The notes under the pieces are model-generated. The model had not been told where the DNA came from. It made no database searches and was given only the letters and a program-made list of their open reading frames with translations. The position numbers and the translations under genes were made by a program. From NCBI GenBank assembly GCA_026770615.1, contig MU631485.1, forward strand, positions 232,000-245,039: a DNA stretch of 13,040 nucleotides, written 5' to 3'. This DNA comes from Pavlovales sp. CCMP2436 (taxonomy: Eukaryota; Haptophyta; Pavlovophyceae; Pavlovales). Within the stretch, counting starts at the first letter, position 1. The number at the start of each line of letters is the position of its first letter. Shown in pieces: positions 5,834 through 12,855 of the stretch.

Positions 5834-6138
5834 GGGTTGAAATTCGAATTAGTGGCCAGTACGGAGGAAAATTGCGAAAAAGTCCGGTGAAAATTCTTCC
5901 GAGTAACTCACGAAATGGGTTGGGCACAGAGGAGTTTGATGCAGATTCGTGAATGGGGAATCTGCATCTCACTCCTCTGTGCCCCATCAGGAACCAGCAT
6001 GACTTTCTTATCGCTTCCGAGCGCTGAGAATCGGAAATGTTAGCTACCTTTAGCATATTGTCGACCCCAGATGCACTCGAGAGGCACACGAGGTGGGCTA
6101 CGACCGTCGAAAAGGGCTCTATTTGACAACAGCTATTG
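5834..6138 (+). mobile_element. Fold-back repeat, copy 1 (~305 bp)
   Basis: This copy matches 11584-11894 along its length. Shared blocks are CGAATTAGTGGCCAGT, GAAAAAGTCCGGTGAAA, ATTCGTGAATGGGG, ATCGGAAATGTTAG, TTGTCGACCC and GAGGCACACGAGGTGGGCT. The centre is a strong hairpin: 5922-5948 against 5958-5984, 25 of 27 pairs, 9-nt loop. Compared with copy 2, about 11 bp are missing at the apex. No coding sequence and no clear target duplication were seen. It is a non-autonomous element or a structured dispersed repeat of unknown class. Confidence 0.75.
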
Positions 6139-6392
6139 GCGGTCCCACTCCTGATAGGGATCCTATTAGATCCTATTGAGTGGGATGGGGCCGCACGGTC
6201 GCTGTGTGTCTCTATTTTGTTCTACTGAGCGGAGCCTTGGAACGTAGGGTCTCAAGACGCCAATAAAAAGCCTCGACCCTTCAGAAAATCCTCAATAACT
6301 AATTTAACATACTTAATAAAATGCCAAAATTGATAAATTTAACATATCCTATTCATAAGGATATTGGCCAGGAATGGCCAATAGGATGGTTA
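6139..6392. other. Spacer with palindromes built from ATCCTATT motifs
   Basis: The spacer begins GCGGTCCCACTCCTGA, the sequence also found at 1844-1859. It is followed by an imperfect inverted repeat between CCCACTC and GAGTGGG that encloses two ATCCTATT blocks. Farther on, ATTGGCCA-GGAA-TGGCCAAT (6363-6382) is a perfect hairpin, flanked by ATCCTATT (6346-6353) and its complement AATAGGAT (6380-6387). This looks like debris of small palindromic elements. No gene is seen. Confidence 0.4.
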
Positions 6393-6947
6393 CTAAGTGG
6401 GCATGGGGCGGCACCAGGGGCGAGTCGGGCACATCTGAGGATACCTAGGCCGCACCGGGCCGATGATGGTAGCCCGCCGCATCTTCTGGGTGTGTGGGCG
6501 CACGTGCCCAGCAGCGGGTGTCACACGCGTACAGCCGGCCTCGTCGCACGCGTACAGCCGCTCGCCGCTGTGCGTGCGCTTGTGCACCTTGAGGATGCTA
6601 GACTGAGTAGTCCGGTACTCACAGTCGGGCTCCTCGCACGCGTGCGGCCGCTCGCCGCTGTGCGTGCGCTTGTGCGTCGTGAGGTGGCTTGCAGTAATGG
6701 CCCGGTACTCGCAGCCGGCCTCGTCGCATACGTACGGCCGCTCGCCGCTGTGCGTGTGCGTGTGCGTCTTTAGGCCGGTCGCAGTAGTGGCCCGGTACTC
6801 GCACCTGGGCTCACCGCACGGGAAGCCGCGCCCAGGCTCAGCGCTCGTCAGCGACGCTTCACCTTCCGAGTCAACGTCGCTCGCGCCTCCGATGAGCGTG
6901 CAGTACTCGGCGGCCCCGGGCGCGTGCGTGCATCCTCCCTGGCGCAA
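6393..6947 (-). CDS. C2H2 zinc-finger protein, three intact fingers and one broken, start unknown
   Basis: The frame holds tandem C2H2 fingers with the spacing C-x4-C-x12-H-x3-H. Numbering from 6947, finger 1 uses C44, C49, H62, H66; finger 2 uses C74, C79, H92, H96; finger 3 uses C104, C109, H122, H126. The linkers are HSGERP(Y/H), the TGEKP type that marks DNA-binding arrays. Finger 4 has C134, C139 and H152, but the last ligand is Met156, and the frame then runs into unrelated sequence and stops at 6393. An acidic stretch (ASDVDSEGEAS) precedes finger 1. The codon at 6947 is TTG; the frame stays open to a TGA at 7223-7221 without any ATG, so the true N-terminus is either on another exon or lost. 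It is probably a nuclear DNA- or RNA-binding protein, or a fragment of one. Confidence 0.65.
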   Translation of the reverse strand: MRQGGCTHAPGAAEYCTLIGGASDVDSEGEASLTSAEPGRGFPCGEPRCEYRATTATGLKTHTHTHSGERPYVCDEAGCEYRAITASHLTTHKRTHSGERPHACEEPDCEYRTTQSSILKVHKRTHSGERLYACDEAGCTRVTPAAGHVRPHTQKMRRATIIGPVRPRYPQMCPTRPWCRPMPT

Positions 6948-7064
6948 GCACCTCGGCGGCTCGCTGCCCGCGCTGACGCACCATCCGGTGACGTCGGTGG
7001 GCGGAGCCGCGCGCGCCGCTCGGCGCGAACCCCTCGCGGGGCGGTGTGGGGCGCCATGCTGCGA

Positions 7065-7120
7065 CCGCCTCCATCTTCCGGAAATCGGTGTGGGACATGA
7101 TTTCCGGAAGATGGAGGCGG
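7065..7120. repeat. Perfect 22-bp hairpin upstream of the zinc fingers
   Basis: CCGCCTCCATCTTCCGGAAA plus TC at 7065-7086 is exactly complementary to 7099-7120, with a 12-nt loop (7087-7098). The flanks still pair partly. It lies in the upstream open part of the zinc-finger frame. A perfect stem of this length must be recent or maintained. Confidence 0.85.
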
Positions 7121-7362
7121 AGCGAGCTGGCGAGAGGCGAGAGTCGGCGAGCTCCGCGATCTGCGGAAGCGTGCACGAGGCCGAATTGAGCTTTGACGGA
7201 AGCCAACTAACGTTGACGATTCAAGCTGACTAACGTTGACTCGCGCTGGGGCTTTACCGGAAATCATATCGCGATAATTCCTGGACTCCACAGGCTGCGC
7301 TGCGGAATTATAGCCAGATACTGTGAAAGTTGAAACGTCCGTCCCCGGGAGGATCGCGCTGG

Positions 7363-7426
7363 AACCAAGCGTTGAAAAACACACAGATCCAGGGGTTCAC
7401 CCCGGGCACACGGATACCGTCCCCAC
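7363..7426 (-). repeat. Dispersed repeat GGGGACGGTATCCGTGTG, inverted copy
   Basis: Read on the minus strand, it gives GTGGGGACGGTATCCGTGTG, then CCCGGGGTG, then GTGTTTTTCAACGCTTGG. The same modules in the same order occur on the plus strand at 10052-10117 and 10332-10403. No coding potential is seen. It ends 45 bp before MITE copy C. Confidence 0.75.
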
Positions 7427-7470
7427 GTACTGGGCTAATGCTCATTCTGCACCCGCTTAGTTATTAGATG

Positions 7471-7636
7471 CAGGGGTTCGCAGGCAATAAGAACGGCGGG
7501 TTTTGAGGCTGAGGCTGAATTTCTTAGCAAATTACATACAAACTATGGTTAAAGTTTGGAATTACTATTGAAGGGCTAATGAAAAACGAGGCTCAGTTTC
7601 TGAACACGACGGTTTCTTATTGCCCGCGATCCCCTG
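7471..7636 (+). mobile_element. MITE copy C, 166 bp
   Basis: It starts CAGGGGTTCGCAGGCAATAA and ends TATTGCCCGCGATCCCCTG; the left terminus differs from the right at a few positions. TA follows the right end (7637-7638), but the left flank is TG, so one duplication has mutated. The interior matches copy B (TTTGAGGCTGAGGCTGA, ATTACATACAAACTATGG, AACGAGGCTCAGTTTCT) in the same orientation. Confidence 0.85.
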
Positions 7637-8360
7637 TAGTTGTTGGGTACGCCGATCTGTTAATACTAGCTCTTTATTAAATAGATGACTTTGTAAAATG
7701 CCATGCTGCGATCGCTTTTAAAACTCATCTCGGAAGGATCGCGTAGGTCTCACGCTCTGGTAAAAAGTCTGAATTATCACGGGAATTCATTCCGGGGCAG
7801 GCCTTGCGTCTACGAGGCGCCTCCTCCTAGCGTGGTGAGTGGCCCGGTCCTCCTCCCTTCAAAAAACTCATCAGCCTTGCTGATCAAGCCCACTTATGAT
7901 TGACAAGGGCTAGCCTGGCATCTGACTACTAACAATACTGTATAAAGTACTGCTTATCTGTGCGCTGCGAGCCTGCGACTAATAAGGCGCCGACGCTGTA
8001 GAAGTGAAAGTACCGCTTGGCTATGGCTCAGGTCATCCACCTCCAGCACACGACCATTTATAGCGAGTTCCCGAAGCCAGTCACGAAACCTGGCCATTCA
8101 ATTTTAAATATATACATCTGCAGTAGATTCGTATCTAACTTTTTAAAAAGCGACGCCACCAATAAGTAACTTACCTCTTAAAGTTAAATACAACCATTCA
8201 TGTAAAAATAATCTTTAAAATAACATACAGTAACTCACTTTAAATAAAGTTTAAGAGGGCTGGTGAACTATTTCACCATGGCGGATCACCTTTTCAAAAA
8301 AGATCACCCTGTTAGTTACTGATTTACTACCCCACGCACACGAATTCAAAAATATCTGAA
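7637..8360. other. AT-rich region with no convincing gene
   Basis: The composition shifts to AT-rich, especially 8100-8260. A short hairpin GGTGAA-CTAT-TTCACC and two GATCACC copies occur around 8260-8315. Apart from the small minus-strand frame at 7954-8097, nothing protein-like was seen. Confidence 0.4.
7954..8097 (-). CDS. Small ORF, 47 residues, unknown
   Basis: The frame runs from ATG 8097 to TAA 7956-7954. It begins MARFRDWLRELAINGRVLEV and continues with DDLSHSQAVL and SLLQRRRL. The amphipathic, Leu/Arg-rich sequence looks more protein-like than the surrounding AT-rich DNA. It has no recognised domain and no partner gene. It may be a fragment of a longer lost gene or chance. Confidence 0.25.
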   Translation of the reverse strand: MARFRDWLRELAINGRVLEVDDLSHSQAVLSLLQRRRLISRRLAAHR

Positions 8361-8411
8361 AAATGCGCAATCAAAAGCTCGCCGAGACGAATTCAGCGAG
8401 CCTAGAGCGAG

Positions 8412-8498
8412 CTCTGGCTTCGAGCATTGAGGCTCGCAATGCTATGGAAGGTCGTCCCCCACTTGCGGGCGGGGGGGGGGGGGTAACCGAAGCCAGAG
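8412..8498. repeat. G13 homopolymer within an 11-bp inverted repeat
   Basis: CTCTGGCTTCG at 8412-8422 is exactly complementary to 8488-8498. Between them lies an uninterrupted run of 13 G (8471-8483), preceded by GCGGGC. The G run may be length-variable or a sequencing weak point. No function is assigned, and no gene is recognised from 8361 to 8762. Confidence 0.6.
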
Positions 8499-8802
8499 CC
8501 GCTTCAGACATGTTATTTTTTTATTTTTATAATAGCTCTTTCAACGTCCCCCGATTTGCAGCCCTAAGGCGTACGGGCATGACATGGGAGGGTCATCGCA
8601 TCGGTCCTTCTCATGCGATACCTACTCCCCGCGTCGTCATCAGTATTAACATAATCCCGGTGAACCTATGAAATCAAAGTTTTTCTGGTACAAAAGCGCA
8701 GGGGCGGGCCGCCTTTAATTCGCGGCGCGGCGGCGCGGCTCGGCCCTCGGTACCAACAATTCTTTAACTTGCATCTGTCTCCCAATATACTGGAATCAAT
8801 AG

Positions 8803-9000
8803 GTAAAAATCAATCCAGTTTGGAAACACGCATTTCAAAAATAGATGTAAACACCAAACTCGATCCAAAGGTAAAAACCAATCCAGTTTGGAAACACTCA
8901 GCTCAAAATAAACAAAAGCCATATGTAAAAAGCAACCCAGTTTGGAAACACTCAGTTCAAAATAACCAAAAGCCATATGTAAACACCAAATATCCAGTTT
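8803..9000 (+). repeat. Tandem repeat, ~54-bp unit, about 3.4 copies
   Basis: Units start at 8803 (68 bp, diverged), 8871 (54 bp), 8925 (54 bp) and 8979 (partial). Units 2 and 3 match at 50 of 54 positions. The common core is CCAGTTTGGAAACACTCAG followed by TCAAAATAA and CAAAAGCCATATGTAAA. Because 54 is a multiple of three and the unit lacks stops, open frames pass through on both strands; I regard these as a by-product of the repeat. Confidence 0.85.
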
Positions 9001-9019
9001 GCTACAGTTTGCAAATTAC

Positions 9020-9251
9020 CGATTTGGATCACAAACTGGTTTTTTTAACACCCCCCCACCTCCCCGCCGTCCATATTTCAGTTTCTTTTTATCCCGATTT
9101 GGATCACAAACTGAATTCATAAAAGTAGCACAATCAATTCAAAAATAGCACGATCAGTTCAAAATAAAATAGCACAATCAGTTTAAAATAGTAAAATCCC
9201 GGTTTGGACCTTAAACAGGTTTGTTTAACACACCACCTCCCCGCCGTCCAG
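9020..9251 (+). repeat. Second repeat cluster: GATTTGGATCACAAACTG, TAGCACAATCAGTTC and a duplicated CT-rich block
   Basis: CGATTTGGATCACAAACTG occurs at about 9020 and 9095. Three short units of the form TAGCACAATCAGTTCAAAA follow (9126-9190). A block ending CACCTCCCCGCCGTCCA occurs near 9056-9072 and again near 9233-9249, each preceded by an AAAC(T/A)GGTTT-type stretch and TTTAACAC. Together with the 54-bp array it shares the CAGTTTGG/CAAACTG theme, so the whole of 8803-9251 probably arose by local duplications of one AT-rich sequence. Confidence 0.65.
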
Positions 9252-9700
9252 CTTTTCTTGCTTGTGATACTACTAGAAAATCCGTGAACCAGCCCCGGGC
9301 CGCAGGCTCCTTCAACAGCCAGTACACGCTATAACCACACTCACGCGCTCACCTGGAATGGCATGCACAGAACAAATACTAATTCGAGTCATACCAATTC
9401 ATCACAGCGACATCACTACTTACTTTCGAGGAACCAAAGCTTGCGCACACTACCAACAGACCTAATGATTTATAGTTTGTTGAGAAAAGGAAGTTTATTC
9501 AGTTAAGAGGAGGATTATTGAGTCACCCTGTCCGGCCGGCTAGAGACTCCTTGTTGGGAATCGTGGCCGAGGGAAGGAGATAGCAGCCGCCCCCGTGAAA
9601 TGGGGCTGATTCGGCGAGCTGCGCACACAGCGCACATCATTCTATTAAATATAATATTACAAGTGATTTCAAATTTGTCAGAGAAGGGCAGCATTTATGG
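9252..9700. other. No gene recognised
   Basis: Mixed-composition DNA without a recognisable frame. The only notable item is the inverted copy (9488-9527) of the repeat at 649-688. Confidence 0.4.
9488..9527 (-). repeat. Dispersed repeat, copy 2 (partner at 649-688)
   Basis: The reverse complement of 9509-9527 is identical to 649-667, and the similarity continues imperfectly to 9488. See the first copy for the sequence. Confidence 0.6.
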
Positions 9701-9707
9701 TTTGCAC

Positions 9708-9777
9708 TTTGCCGTGGTTTAGTGGGTCAACCAAGTGGCCGACACTTACAGGTAACAGGTTCGAATCAGGCGCAAAG
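9708..9777 (+). ncRNA. tRNA-like Pol III unit (degenerate tRNA or SINE head)
   Basis: TGGTTTAGTGGG (9715-9726) fits the tRNA A box with one weak position. GGTTCGAATC (9758-9767) is a perfect B box. A D-arm can form (GGTT with AACC), an anticodon-like stem can form (AAGTG with CACTT), and TTTGC (9708-9712) pairs with GCAAA (9772-9776) where the acceptor stem should be. The anticodon loop is only 5 nt in that fold and the T stem pairs poorly, so it is not a normal tRNA. A degenerate tRNA or the 5' head of a tRNA-derived SINE fits better. A TTTT follows at 9825-9828. Confidence 0.4.
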
Positions 9778-9790
9778 GTCGGATGTGCAT

Positions 9791-9940
9791 AAGGGGCTCT
9801 CTTAGTACCAATAAAAATGGCGAATTTTGAGTTGAGGCCCAGTTACATGTCAAATTACATACAAACAATGGTTTAATTTGCGTAAACTAAATGACAATTG
9901 AAGGGCGCACACACAACGAGGCTCGAGACGGTTACGGTTA
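9791..9940 (+). mobile_element. MITE copy D, degenerate
   Basis: It aligns to copies B and C in the same orientation: AGGGG, then CCAATAAAAATGGCG, GAATTTTGAG, CAAATTACATACAAACAATG, GACAATTGAAGGGC and AACGAGGCTC. The left terminus is eroded and the right terminus is lost in CGAGACGGTTACGG. It is the oldest-looking copy and sits just after the tRNA-like unit. Confidence 0.65.
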
Positions 9941-9997
9941 CGTGCGCAGGCAAGCTGCATTTCGAGACGAGCAAGACGCAGCAAGTCAGCAACGGCC

Positions 9998-10117
9998 GGT
10001 CAGCGCGCTTGTTGAGAGTCGTCGACTGTCGTGTGTCTGATCAGCCTTAGCGGTGGGGACGGTATCCGTGTGATCTGCAAAGGTCCCTTGATCCGAGTGT
10101 TTCTCAACGCTTGGGTC
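9998..10117 (+). repeat. Direct repeat, copy 1 of two upstream of the SF-assemblin gene
   Basis: This ~120-bp block matches 10285-10403. Shared stretches are GGTCAGCGCGC, GTCGTGTGTCTGATCAG, GCGGTGGGGACG(G/A)TATCCG and then GTGTTT(C/T)TCAA(C/G)GCTTGGGTC. Its second half is also the repeat seen inverted at 7363-7426. Confidence 0.75.
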
Positions 10118-10284
10118 CGGTGGAGACATGTCAGAGGACGGGCGTACAGTCGTACCTCTAGATATTTACCACTCTGACATTTTCAGAATAACTCTTAGTG
10201 GCCTACGTCAACAGTACCGGTTACACCAGCTGTTATTCTAATTTTATGTTAAAAACAGGGGAATCCAGTGGAGCCACTGGAGGT

Positions 10285-10403
10285 GGTCAGCGCGCCATCG
10301 AGTTGTCGAGTGTCGTGTGTCTGATCTGATCAGCGGTGGGGACGATATCCGTGTGCCCGGGGTGGATCCCCGATGGATATGGGTGTTTTTCAAGGCTTGG
10401 GTC
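10285..10403 (+). repeat. Direct repeat, copy 2, ends 130 bp before the SF-assemblin ATG
   Basis: It is the second copy of the 9998-10117 block. Between the CCGTGTG and GGTGTTTTTCAAG modules it has CCCGGGGTGGATCCCC, closer to the 7363-7426 copy than to copy 1. It may overlap the promoter of the downstream gene. No TATA box is obvious between it and the ATG. Confidence 0.75.
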
Positions 10404-10532
10404 AGTGCCGCAGTGCGAGCCTTCCGGTCCGGGCGTTAAAATATGCGCGTGTTTCGACGGTTACAGTCAGAACTAACGTGAACGTTTCACCGGAGCGGAA
10501 GGGAGGGGGCGTGAAGAGAGGGAGAGGCGAGG

Positions 10533-11567
10533 ATGTCAACCGTGCGCACCAACACCTCCTACGCAAGCGCCCGTGCGCTGCCGGGCGAAGAGACGCAGAC
10601 CAAGCTGAACGCGCTCTCCGATCAGTTCAACAAGTTCTTCGGTGACCTCGGCGAGGAGACCGCCGTGCGCAAGAAGGCCGAGGAGTCGCGCTTCGCGCGC
10701 GTCGAGCGCGAGCTGGGCCGGCTCGAGAAGGCCGTCAACGTCGAAACACGCCGGCGAATCGAGTCGACCAAGGCGATCCAGCAGCAGTTCGAGGAGCGCC
10801 TCGAGGAGCTGCAGAACTCCTTCCGCGCGCAGATTAAGACTAACACCGACGACCTGCAGGCGCAGGTGCTGGCACTCAATGCCCACGTCGCAGTGCTCGA
10901 GGTGCGCATGGATGAGGAGCGCGAGAATCGCGAGCGCGAGATCCAGCGGCACAACAAGGACGTGCTGGAGAAGTTTGACGCGCACACAAAGGAGTTTGAG
11001 ATCGAAAAGGTACGCGGCTCAGAGGGGAGGAGGGTTCTGCCGGGTGCGAGGGGGGCATGCAGGGCGGGCTCACGGGTGGGGCGGACGCAAAGGAAGGCTT
11101 GGGAGGGAGTTGAAGAGGCGAGGAGACTGTTGCACTGTCGCTCCATGCACGCCCCCGCCCGCGCCCCGGCATGCGGCTGATCTTGCGCGGCCGTCTCCGA
11201 CCAACTTCGTCTCCGCGCCCATGCCCGGCAGGTGACCCGGCTGGAGCGCGAGGCGCAGCTACTCAAGCGCGTGGGCGACGAGGCCTTCCGCGTGCAGCAA
11301 AAGATCGCACAAGAGCACATCCACCGCGACGGCGAGATTGTGCAGATGAAGGACGAGTTCTGGGCGGCCACAAAGGGACGAGACAAGGCGGACGAGGTCT
11401 TCAAATCTGAGATGCTGCGCAAGATGGCGGTGGTGCAGCGCTCGCTCAACGTGGAGACCAAGGCGCGCGAAGTTTCGGAGGAGCAGCTGGTCAACGCGAT
11501 CAACGACTACACCAAGGCGCTGCAGGACGGGCTAAAGACAATCAACAGGACAAGGGCAGCTGAGTGA
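10533..11567 (+). CDS. SF-assemblin (striated-fibre assemblin / beta-giardin family), two exons
   Basis: Exon 1 is 10533-11009 (159 codons), exon 2 is 11232-11567 (111 codons plus TGA), giving 270 residues, a normal length for the family. The protein starts MSTVRTNTSYASARALPGEE. A short non-helical head of about 20 residues is followed by almost continuous coiled coil, rich in E/K/R with heptad Leu/Val/Ala, for example FARVERELGRLEKAVNVETR, RRIESTKAIQQQFEERLEEL and VTRLEREAQLLKRVGDEAF. The segments NxETRRRIEx, QQQFEERLxxL and ETKAREVSEEQLVNAINDY are the recurring style of SF-assemblins. The family polymerises into 2-nm filaments that run along microtubular flagellar roots at basal bodies, so a flagellated cell is implied. 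The ATG at 10533 is the first in this frame after GC-rich leader sequence. The intron falls between complete codons. A fold-back repeat begins 16 bp past the stop. Confidence 0.92.
11010..11231 (+). other. Spliceosomal intron of the SF-assemblin gene, 222 bp, phase 0
   Basis: The donor is GAAAAG|GTACGC and the acceptor is GCCCGGCAG|GTGACC. Length 222 is divisible by three, but the intron has in-frame stops (the exon-1 frame ends in a TGA around 11180). Removing it joins two coiled-coil segments without disturbing the heptad character. It is GC-rich like the exons. The branch point was not identified. Confidence 0.88.
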
Positions 11568-11583
11568 TCAATCGAATGTCCGA

Positions 11584-11894
11584 AGGGGTCAAAATCCGAA
11601 TTAGTGGCCAGTCCGGTGAAATTCGAAAAAGTCCGGTGAAATTCTCCGGAGCAACTCAGGAACCGGAGGTGGTGCCTTGGAGTTAGTTCCATATTCGTGA
11701 ATGGGGCCCCATTCACGAATCTGCAACTAACTCCGCGGCACCACTTCGGGAACCATGGCTTTCTTTTCGCTTCCGAACGCTGAGCATCGGAAATGTTAGT
11801 TACACGAAGTATGTTGTCGACCCTAGAGGCACCTGAGAGGCACACGAGGTGGGCTCCGACCGTCGAGGAGAGCTCTATTCGACATCAGCTATCG
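11584..11894 (+). mobile_element. Fold-back repeat, copy 2 (~311 bp)
   Basis: This is the second copy of the repeat at 5834-6138. It has a tandem GTCCGGTGAAATTC near its left end (degenerate in copy 1). Its central hairpin is 11669-11706 against 11707-11744, 38-bp arms with 34 matches and no loop (apex GGGGCCCC). Then follow the shared blocks around ATCGGAAATGTTAG, TTGTCGACCC and GAGGCACACGAGGTGGGCT. It is more complete at the apex than copy 1. Because it starts 16 bp after the SF-assemblin stop it may form that gene's 3' UTR. Confidence 0.75.
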
Positions 11895-12745
11895 ACACTT
11901 AGCGCGCAGGGGTGACCAATGTCTACTTTTTTGTCCCGGCCACCACTTTTCCCCCTCCTCAATGCAGAATCGCGCCACTGATTCGGATTTCGACCCGACC
12001 TCTGAGCAGAGGTCCAAATCAAATAGGGACTTCGGAGCACTCCTAAAAAAACCGTATGTCGGGAGATGAGCGACCTAGCGCTGTCCAGACGGCGGGAGAT
12101 TGCGCTGGCGCTGGATTGGCGCATGCAAGGGCGACGCGCTGTCTTCCTATTGGCGTAAAACTATTTAAAATCGCGATAAAATCCTGAATTACCAAAGTTG
12201 ATGGCCTTCCTCAGTCCTCCCGTTTCGCACCGGCGGCCACGTTCACGCACATTGCGGGACTGGAGAAGACGCTGGGCTCTACCGCGGGTGTCCTCCCGGT
12301 GCTGATCTCGTGCACGCGTCCATTCGCCCGGCCCGATAGGTCTCGCACCGCCGCCGACAAAGGCAAAGCCTCCCATGTTCTTTGGCCGGCGAGGCGCGAG
12401 GACCTGGCTCAAGCGTCGGGGCGGGGCCGCTCGCGGGCGCTGTCGGCCGCGCGCGGAGATCGCGCTCGGCGGGTCGAGGGGACGGGTGTTACGGCCGGCC
12501 TCGCTTCCTCGCCGGCCTGAAGCGCGCCGCTCGAGCCCGGCGGGACGGCTCGCCCTGACGCGGCCGGATGCATGACAGAGACAGAGAGCCACTTGACTTT
12601 GCTTGAAATTAAATACTCTAGGTGGTTGGCTCGCAGAAGGATTCTCATTGGCTCTTCGTAAAGTTGAAAGTTGCTCCCGGGTGCTTCAATCAAGATTTTA
12701 ATCAAAAGTTTAATTTATTTTTAAAACTAAAAGAACGGCGCTTTT
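11895..12745. other. No recognised gene; GC-rich block 12195-12560
   Basis: Open frames exist on both strands in the GC-rich block, for example plus-strand FAPAATFTHIAGLEKTLG after a possible acceptor CCTTCCTCAG near 12213. Their Arg/Pro/Ala-rich continuation looks like composition, not selection. GACCTCTG-AG-CAGAGGTC at 11997-12014 is a perfect 8-bp hairpin. AAGAACGGCGCTTTT near 12731-12745 equals an internal segment of MITE copy A and may be a MITE remnant. Confidence 0.4.
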
Positions 12746-12851
12746 CTAACACTCAACTCTCTTGACGGTTTGCAAGGTGGGGGCCCGGCCGGCCGACTGT
12801 GTGTTAGCTGCGGCGAGTGTTAGCTAACAACTAACACATACTCAGTGTTAG
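12746..12851. promoter_or_regulatory. Cluster of GTGTTAG boxes in both orientations
   Basis: GTGTTAG or its complement CTAACAC occurs at 12746-12752 (complement), 12801-12807, 12817-12823, 12831-12837 (complement) and 12845-12851. The pair 12817/12831 can form a hairpin with GTTAGCTAAC at its start. The cluster ends just before the open frame at the right edge, so it could be a binding-site array, but a repeat-end origin is equally possible. Confidence 0.35.
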
Positions 12852-12855
12852 GTGA

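Noticed and set aside
6848..7384. 178-codon minus-strand frame beginning MCFSTLGSS upstream of the zinc fingers
   Set aside because: It overlaps the zinc-finger frame in a different phase and becomes low-complexity Arg/Pro/Ser; it could only matter as a 5' exon, for which no clear splice pair was found.
8363..8671. 102-codon plus-strand frame starting MRNQKLAETNSASLERAL
   Set aside because: It depends on the G13 run for its phase and continues into sequence without protein character.
8769..9122. 117-residue open frame through the tandem repeat, plus a minus-strand one at 8764-8976
   Set aside because: Openness on both strands follows from a stop-free repeat unit of 54 bp (a multiple of three); the low-complexity product has no domain.
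8803..9251. CRISPR-like array
   Set aside because: Units are contiguous tandem repeats without unique spacers, in a eukaryotic context.
10373..10645. 90-codon plus-strand frame overlapping the SF-assemblin start
   Set aside because: Arg-rich product spanning a dispersed repeat; no motif, and it overlaps exon 1 in another frame.
10622..11503. 293-codon minus-strand frame across the SF-assemblin gene
   Set aside because: Ser/Arg/Cys-rich antisense shadow that runs through the intron; the plus strand gives a family-typical coiled coil with proper splice sites.
12161..12592. 143-codon minus-strand frame and overlapping plus-strand frames
   Set aside because: Arg/Pro/Gly-rich translations on both strands in a GC-rich block; nothing recognisable and no support for either strand.
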